From Trochalopteron elliotii (taxonomy: Eukaryota; Chordata; Aves; Passeriformes; Leiothrichidae): a stretch of DNA of 64,000 bases. The first letter of the stretch is position 1. Every line of letters begins with the position of its first letter. This document shows positions 58,201-64,000 of the stretch, piece by piece. The DNA is taken from positions 2,138 to 66,137 of the forward strand of contig JANPWX010020248.1 in NCBI GenBank assembly GCA_024734555.1. The letters are read 5' to 3'. A model generated the notes under the pieces. That model was not told the origin of the DNA. It made no database searches and saw only the letters and a program-made list of their open reading frames with translations. Made by a program: the position numbers and the translations under genes.

Positions 58201-58586
58201 AGGGAATCCACAGAAACAGAACTGGGTGTTGTAACATCACTGGGTCTGGCTACAGCAGGAAGAGGGTGCACAGGGAAGGATGTGGGACATTGAGTAAATC
58301 TGCCTAAGATGCCTGGTTTTGACAGGATGTGGAGCAGCCCAGGAGCTGGCAGGTGGGGTGAGGAATGAAGGACCCCAGCTCATTGTGATGTAGTCATTAA
58401 TGAAGGCTTTGCATGTGCAGGACTCCTCACTTCTAAAACGAGCACAAGGGAGCTCTCACATCTGAAGAGCTGCAGCAGCTTCCCAACAGGATCCAGGCTC
58501 AGCAGCTTCTGCAGGGCTCTCTTACATGAACACACCTGTATGGGACAGCAACAACAGGACAGCAGATTTTGCTGGTTACAGATGTT

Positions 58587-58720
58587 GCTCTTTACATGAC
58601 AAGTTAAACTGAGGAAGTTTGCCCTGGAAAAAAAAAACAAACAACAAAATGCCGTTTTTATACACAAAAGGCTCCCTAAAAGAAGATTTAAAAAATCAAA
58701 GCAGTGTTTGAGAGTGTTTC
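58587..58720 (+). repeat. Direct repeat copy A (pair with 62455-62608)
   Basis: Shares with copy B, in the same order: gctctttacatgac, aagttaaact, aggaag, ccctggaaaaaaaaa, aaatgcc, tttttatacaca, aggctccctaaaag and gcagtgtttg. Similarity stops at both ends. Confidence 0.9.
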
Positions 58721-59579
58721 CACAAACATGCCCCACGTCCCTCTGGGAGATCTATTGCCACTTGACCTAAATTCCCTGACTGCTCCCAGCACATCACATC
58801 TGGAACAGTCACTGAGATGTAACAGCAAAAGGTGGAATCACTCTCATGTGAGTGCTCTGCATTCCCAGTGGAAGGATGAGGCCCAGCCATCTCTTCTGTC
58901 CCACAAATGAGCAGAGCAAGCTGCCCAGCAGGTTGAATGACTGTAAGCAAAACAAGTACTCCCTCAACATGTTGAGCAACTTCAGGAAGAATACACAGGG
59001 AAGCCCTGAATGCCTGAAGAAGGGGCAGTGGTCAAAAAAAAACCTCACCAGAGGAGTCTGGGAAGGATCACAGGATTGTTAATATGCAACTGCCCCATCA
59101 GGGTGCAGGAGGCTGGGCAGCCCACAGCACCCACAGGTGACAGTCCCTCTGCAGGCAGACGAGGGGTGCACTGTGTAAGCAGCAGAGCCCACTGGTCACT
59201 TGTGCTGAGCCTCAGGGCCTTTCCTATGTCCTTGATAACTTTTCCAGGCTGTTAAGGTGCTGCCCTCTCCTTGCCTTCTCAGACCTTCAAGAAAACATGG
59301 AGCATGCTGAGGGCCAGGCTGTGCAGACACAACGTGCCCAAAGCTGGAGATCCTGTTCCCTGCAGCACAGGAACACCATCACCCAGAGAGCTGGGACAGG
59401 TGTCCATCCAGCCTGGGACAGCTGGACACAGTGCAGCTCAGGGGGAAGGACAGGACATGGGTTCATCACAGCCTCTGGCAGAGAAAAAAGAGCAATGAAG
59501 CCTTGATTAGAGTTCATTAATCAAGGGGACAACAGAGATCAGAGAAAGCAGAGCAGATATGAAGAGACAGATGGAGAGG

Positions 59580-59731
59580 AGCTCATACAGGGAGGTCTTC
59601 ACTAGGAAACCTGGATAATGCTCTCAGGAACAGGGTGGGATTCTTGGGGTCCTGTGCAGAGCCAGGAGCTGGACTCAGTGATCCTGATTGGGTCCCTTCC
59701 AGGTCAGGATATTCCATGATTCTATGATTCT
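59580..59731 (+). mobile_element. CR1 3' end (sense on +)
   Basis: 'gctctcaggaacagggtggg', 'agctggactcagtgatcctg', 'gtcccttccaggtcaggata', ending 'ttccatgattctatgattct', a typical CR1 terminus. Confidence 0.9.
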
Positions 59732-61351
59732 AAATTAGCTGCCACCAGCATCACCCAAGAAAAATGCCCATGGCTGTGGCCATGACCAAACCCCACACTG
59801 GGGCCTGAAACAACTGCATTTCTGGCACAGCTCTCTTAGCAGAAGAATTAGGAAGATACAGAAGTTTCTAGGTATGGATTAACTTAAACACTTACAATTC
59901 CCTACACTGGGACTTCCCTCTTCCTGGAAGGAAGCACCCAGTGCAGCTTTGGACCTCAATGCCTCATTCAGCATACCTGAAGAGGGGATCAGCAAACCTC
60001 TCCAAATGCTCAAGCAGTACTTCAGCACATCCCTGGGATGCTGACAACCACCAGGATTAAACCATTCTCCAACAAGCACAAGTGGGTCACAGGGTAGGGC
60101 ATGGCTCCCACTGCTCCTCAGAGTGGTGCCATGCAGTGGCACTGGCACAATTCACAGGAACCAAGCTTGCACAACCAACCAGTCCCCTCCCAGCTGATGC
60201 TCAGCCCCCTCACGACTTTGTTCCTCTTCACCTACTTACTCTACATTCATCTAATTGAAACCTCTGGTGGAAAAATTTGTTCTTAGGTGTCCAGTTTCTG
60301 CTTCCCACATTTGCCAAGCCAAGGGCAGGGAGACAGGACAGTGGTTACTTCCAACTGTCAGGTCAGGAGCAGCAGTTCTGACCTGAGGGCTTGGTGGGGC
60401 AGAGACACGACTGAAAACATCACTTTGCAGAAGGTGAGGATGGGAGTCACAAATCTGGGAAGTGGCAACTGTACTTCAACAGAGCTTGAGCACTGGACAG
60501 CACAGGAAATGTGGAGATGGAGGATGCCTGTGCTCTCAGCACTGCAGCACTCTGAAGATGCAGAAGAAAACAGTTCAACACCCAAAGGTGATGTGAGCAC
60601 AGCAAAGGTGACACAGGAAAACATTTAACCACCTAAAATAGAGAGTGGGGCATTGAAGAGTATCAGATGACTCCCCCTTACTTTAAAACATCTCAAAACT
60701 ACCAGCCTAAAGCAAGAGACTTCCCAAGTCTGACCCTGTGAGACAAAACATGCTCCTACTCTCCCATGGTGCAAAACAGAAGAGAAGGAAGACACTGAGT
60801 GCTCATCCTTCTACCCACAGAGAGCAACCCAGGATCCAGCTGAAATCATGAGTGCTTCCTGGGGGCTCATGTCTCTCCATTTTAACACACCTGGGAAAGC
60901 TCAAGAGTGAGTCCTTTGGAATCCTAAGCAATGTCCAAATGCTGAATATGAGATAGATCAGACTGGGTGATAAAGTGGTTCCTTCCAGAAGAAATTCACA
61001 GGGTATGTTCATTTAAATACAGTAAGTGCCTCCAAGCTGATGGTCTGAGACCACTTTCCAAAAACCCATAAACAAAGAATTGTCCATAAGTGAAACACCT
61101 TCAATCAATCTCTCTGCAAAACTTTGAAAACAGGAAAAGATGGGCTTTACAATGTTTGGTTAAACCCCCTCTGTTCTGCTACCCTTGAAGCAGAGCTGTG
61201 CACAGGAATCACTCACCTGCCAATCTCTGCTGCTGGAACACTTGAAATGGGAAATGTATTTTCTTTCCTTCAGGCTGGAGAGATGTCTTATATAAGATAC
61301 TGTCAATGGCAGCTTTCTAGCTCACCTTTTGAGAGCAATATGGGTCACATC

Positions 61352-61600
61352 AGAATCATAGAATAGTTTGGGTGGGAAGGAACATTAAATAAAGTTCATC
61401 TCATTCCACTCTCTGCCATGGGCAGGGACTTTCACTATCCCAGGTTGCTCCAAGCCCAGTCCAACTTGGCCTTCCAAGGGCAGCTACAGCTTCTCTAGAC
61501 CCCCTGTGCCAGAACCTCCCCACCCTGACAGGGAAGGATTTCTTCCTGATACCCAATCTAATATTGTAGGATCCTGTCTCTGGGTAACTAATGGGAAGCA
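61352..61600 (-). mobile_element. CR1 3' fragment
   Basis: 'cagaatcatagaatagtttg', 'ggtgggaaggaacattaaat', 'catgggcagggactttcact', 'aaggatttcttcctgatacc', the reverse-complement CR1 3' region. Confidence 0.92.
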
Positions 61601-62044
61601 AAGTCCTTCCTGGTCCTGTGTAGCCTCCAGTGGATTTTGCCTTTCTAACAAATTACCCTTTAATTCAGAGACAGCATCTGCCTTGTTTTTTCACCAGGCC
61701 CCACATACCCAAGCACACCCCACTGCTGGCTCAGCGCTCACAGCGGGTGGGTGAAGGCATTTCATGGCCCAGCCAGAGCTGTGATTACAGCCCTTTATTC
61801 TCACCCTAATAAAGGTGCAAGGGCAGATGCCAATGACTCCAATCTGGCACCACCACTTGTGGAGCCTCCTGCCCATAAACACAGGGGAGGGTTCAGTTTG
61901 ACCACATGCTGTCCCACATTCAGAGCACAAAGCTGTTCTCCCCTCCAGGCTGGCCCAAGAATTCCTGCAGCTCTCCAGTCCGTGGGCTGGATGGTTGTGT
62001 GCTCCCAGCCCTGTGTTCCCATGGCATGGAGAACATGAACCCAG

Positions 62045-62420
62045 GTTTAAATTACACAGCAGGAAAGGGGTTAAAGTTTAAATAACTGTTTTGTATATGA
62101 ATTAATGTACGTAGCTTTGAGCCAAAATATCTACCATTAATTTTTCCACCGATTTCAGGAGCAGTAAGATACACAAAGTAAAGTTTATTTTGGTACTTGG
62201 TATACTTCACTCTCATTAAAAATAAATTAATCAGCAAATTCCTACACAGCTCAGCCTTCTTTTATGTAAATACAAGCCAGCTGTAATGAATTACAAGGTG
62301 TTATTATCTCACACACACTGTATAATACTTCACACATAAGAGGTTTCTCTGCTTAGCTCAGCTTTCAACAAAAGCATCTTAAATAAACTGCAAGCAAGTT
62401 GTTTGGGCTGTAATGTTTTC
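62045..62420. other. AT-rich block, candidate conserved noncoding element
   Basis: Contains many TAATTA, ATTAAT and AAATAA cores (for example tgaattaatgtac, aaataaattaatcag, aatgaattacaag), without CR1 or tandem structure. It resembles vertebrate enhancers in base composition only. Conservation cannot be judged from one sequence. Confidence 0.3.
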
Positions 62421-62454
62421 ACAGAGAAGGGATACATCTCACACAGAAAGAGGG

Positions 62455-62608
62455 GCTCTTTACATGACTCATTTTATAACAAGTTAAACTAAGGAAGCTC
62501 ACCCTGGAAAAAAAAAAAAAGACCAAATGCCTTTTTTATACACAGAAGGCTCCCTAAAAGATTAAAAAAAATACCAATAAAACACACAAGGCAGTGTTTG
62601 GGAGCCTC
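62455..62608 (+). repeat. Direct repeat copy B (pair with 58587-58720)
   Basis: Same ordered blocks as copy A, with an extra tcattttata-type insert between catgac and aagttaaact and extra sequence before gcagtgtttgg. The copies lie 3.9 kb apart in the same orientation. Confidence 0.9.
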
Positions 62609-63724
62609 TTTGCTGCATCCCACTGCTTTTTACATGGGGAAAGGATGGCAAATATTCCCCATTACACACACTACAAAGAAAACAACTTGAGAAGGAAGAA
62701 TAGTCACAGCCAGGCAGTTACACTTTCACCAGACTAAGGAGTCAAAAATTAAGGATTAAATTCACAAATTAAGGATTATCACCTTCTACTTTTGCTTAAT
62801 ACTTTTATTAGGAATAAATCCTGATTTTATAGGGCTTATTCTTATCAAAAGCATACATGGCACAGAAAACAAACAGACAGCAATTTAACCCAGACTGACA
62901 TTTATTATTGACTCAGATTTTGGACAGGAGAGAAATGAAAACTGTTTTGCCACTGACCTGGAAACAGCCTGGTGAACCATCCACCCACACAGAGCACCTC
63001 GGCCTCTGCTGATCTCATCAGTGCAGCTCCTGCTCCCCTAATTACTGTGTTGGCACCACTTGCCATACAAAGTTTTCACTGGTGTTGAAGGATCTTGCTA
63101 AAAAGCCCTGGACCGCTGCTTTGGGGGATGGAGGATGGCAGAGTCCTGTGCCAGGATCACAACAGGGATGTTCCTGTTTCATAAGGGAATTCCTAGAGCA
63201 CAATTCTACAAAGAATGTGGAAATATCAGCAAGGCAGACTGAAACATCAAGTACTGAGGCAGCTTTTAGTGCCAGCCCAGCCACAATTGGGGCTTTAATC
63301 TCCCTAAGACAGCCAAAGTCACAGAGGATTGCTGGGGACTGTGCATCATTCTTTGCATTCTCTTATCCTCGTGCAACAAAACAGAGACTTCCTAAAAGGG
63401 ATTTTCACAGAAAACCCTTCAGAATCTGTTAAAGCAATTCTTAACTCCACTAAAGCAAAGATGGACCATTCCATCTTGATATCAGGCATTTAAAAGACAT
63501 ACTTCATATCTAAATATGCAAAGCTCAGATTTACATTCACAACCATTCAGGGAGCAGAGGACACCACTGTGTCTCTGAGTAGCAGCTCTTTAAACGAGGC
63601 AAGGGACAGAAATGTCTTTTTGAGAGAACTCTACGTCATGGTGAATACCTGGTTTCCTAAAGGCAGAAGGCAGCTCTGTCCATTTGTCACCAAGGGCCAC
63701 TCGAGGCCATAAAAAGGACAGAGG

Positions 63725-63922
63725 TTCTTAAAACAACAAGCATTTATTTGCAGGTGATGATTTGGGAGTATGGCTGTCCAGGAGGCTACAGAGGCACCAC
63801 GGATGGGATTGCTAATGAAACGTTTTCCTTCCAACGGCAGACTGTTCTTCCTGACCACGCAGCCTCAGCCCAGTCCTGTTCCAGGCATGCTCCCCAAGCT
63901 GTTCTGGATCTCAGAGTGGATC
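63725..63922 (-). other. UQCC1: UQCC1 3' UTR
   Basis: About 200 nt between the UQCC1 stop and the expected cleavage site. It includes a local ggatctcagagt duplication near 63.91-63.93 kb. Confidence 0.8.
63743..63748 (-). terminator. UQCC1 poly(A) signal AATAAA
   Basis: AATAAA on the minus strand, followed by 'tgcttgttgttttaag', a GU/U-rich stretch. It sits 175 nt past the stop codon. Confidence 0.8.
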
Positions 63923-64000
63923 TCAGAGTCCTTCGTCGTTGTAGACAGGGGACAGGGGCTTGAGGATGCTGCGGGCGTTGCTCTCCACCAGCGGCCGCCA
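63923..64000 (-). CDS. UQCC1: UQCC1 C-terminal exon (partial, cut by window edge)
   Basis: Ubiquinol-cytochrome c reductase complex assembly factor 1, a mitochondrial protein needed with UQCC2 for cytochrome b and complex III assembly. Only 25 residues plus the stop (TGA at 63925-63923) are in the window: WRPLVESNARSILKPLSPVY followed by NDEGL. This matches the human ending SWRPLVE...SILKP.SP.YNDEGL as I recall it. Position next to FAM83C and minus-strand orientation agree with the conserved order. The exon continues beyond position 64000. Confidence 0.93.
   Translation of the reverse strand, partial: WRPLVESNARSILKPLSPVYNDEGL

Larger units (their letters stand above)
55251..63724. other. 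Intergenic region between FAM83C and UQCC1
   Basis: About 8.5 kb with CR1 fragments at 59.58-59.73 and 61.35-61.60 kb, two diverged copies of a segment of about 130 bp (58.59 and 62.46 kb), and AT-rich sequence at 62.05-62.42 kb. No coding exon or RNA gene recognised. Confidence 0.75.

Overview
The window is vertebrate nuclear DNA, almost certainly from a bird. The genes have introns, GT-AG junctions and AATAAA signals, and fragments of CR1 (chicken repeat 1) LINEs are scattered through the introns and spacers. Gene order and orientation, MMP24 (+), EIF6 (-), FAM83C (-), UQCC1 (-), match the block on human chromosome 20q11.22 and its avian counterpart. I see no bacterial or phage features, CRISPR array, tRNA or rRNA.

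Layout. Positions 1-5,242 are intronic sequence of MMP24 (membrane-type matrix metalloproteinase 5). The last five coding exons follow between 5,243 and 20,492: zinc site, hinge, hemopexin domain, transmembrane anchor and PDZ-binding tail. A long 3' UTR follows with three candidate poly(A) signals. EIF6 lies on the minus strand: six coding exons between 31,019 and 26,469 join to exactly 245 codons plus a stop. They include a 10-nt terminal coding piece that is easy to miss. Its GC-rich promoter lies at about 31.0-31.6 kb. FAM83C is also on the minus strand, with four coding exons between 54,971 and 32,492 (589 residues) and a strong poly(A) site at 32,088, about 1 kb upstream of EIF6. The last 26 codons (including the stop) of UQCC1, with its 3' UTR and poly(A) signal, lie at the right edge, minus strand. 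The 8.7 kb between FAM83C and UQCC1 holds CR1 fragments, a diverged duplicated segment and an AT-rich block that could be regulatory.

These four genes do not form a pathway. MMP24 is a cell-surface protease, EIF6 a 60S ribosome anti-association and biogenesis factor, FAM83C a CK1-binding scaffold, and UQCC1 a mitochondrial complex III assembly factor. Their adjacency is conserved vertebrate synteny.

I found no undescribed biological system. The points most worth checking are an Asn at EIF6 residue 235, where the human protein has a PKC-phosphorylated Ser; a reduced set of C-terminal repeats in FAM83C; G-rich repeats and a long in-frame upstream open frame at the EIF6 5' end; a repeat pair 3.9 kb apart near UQCC1; and a perfect hairpin between direct repeats in the MMP24 3' region. 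Comparisons with human proteins are from memory, not from a search.
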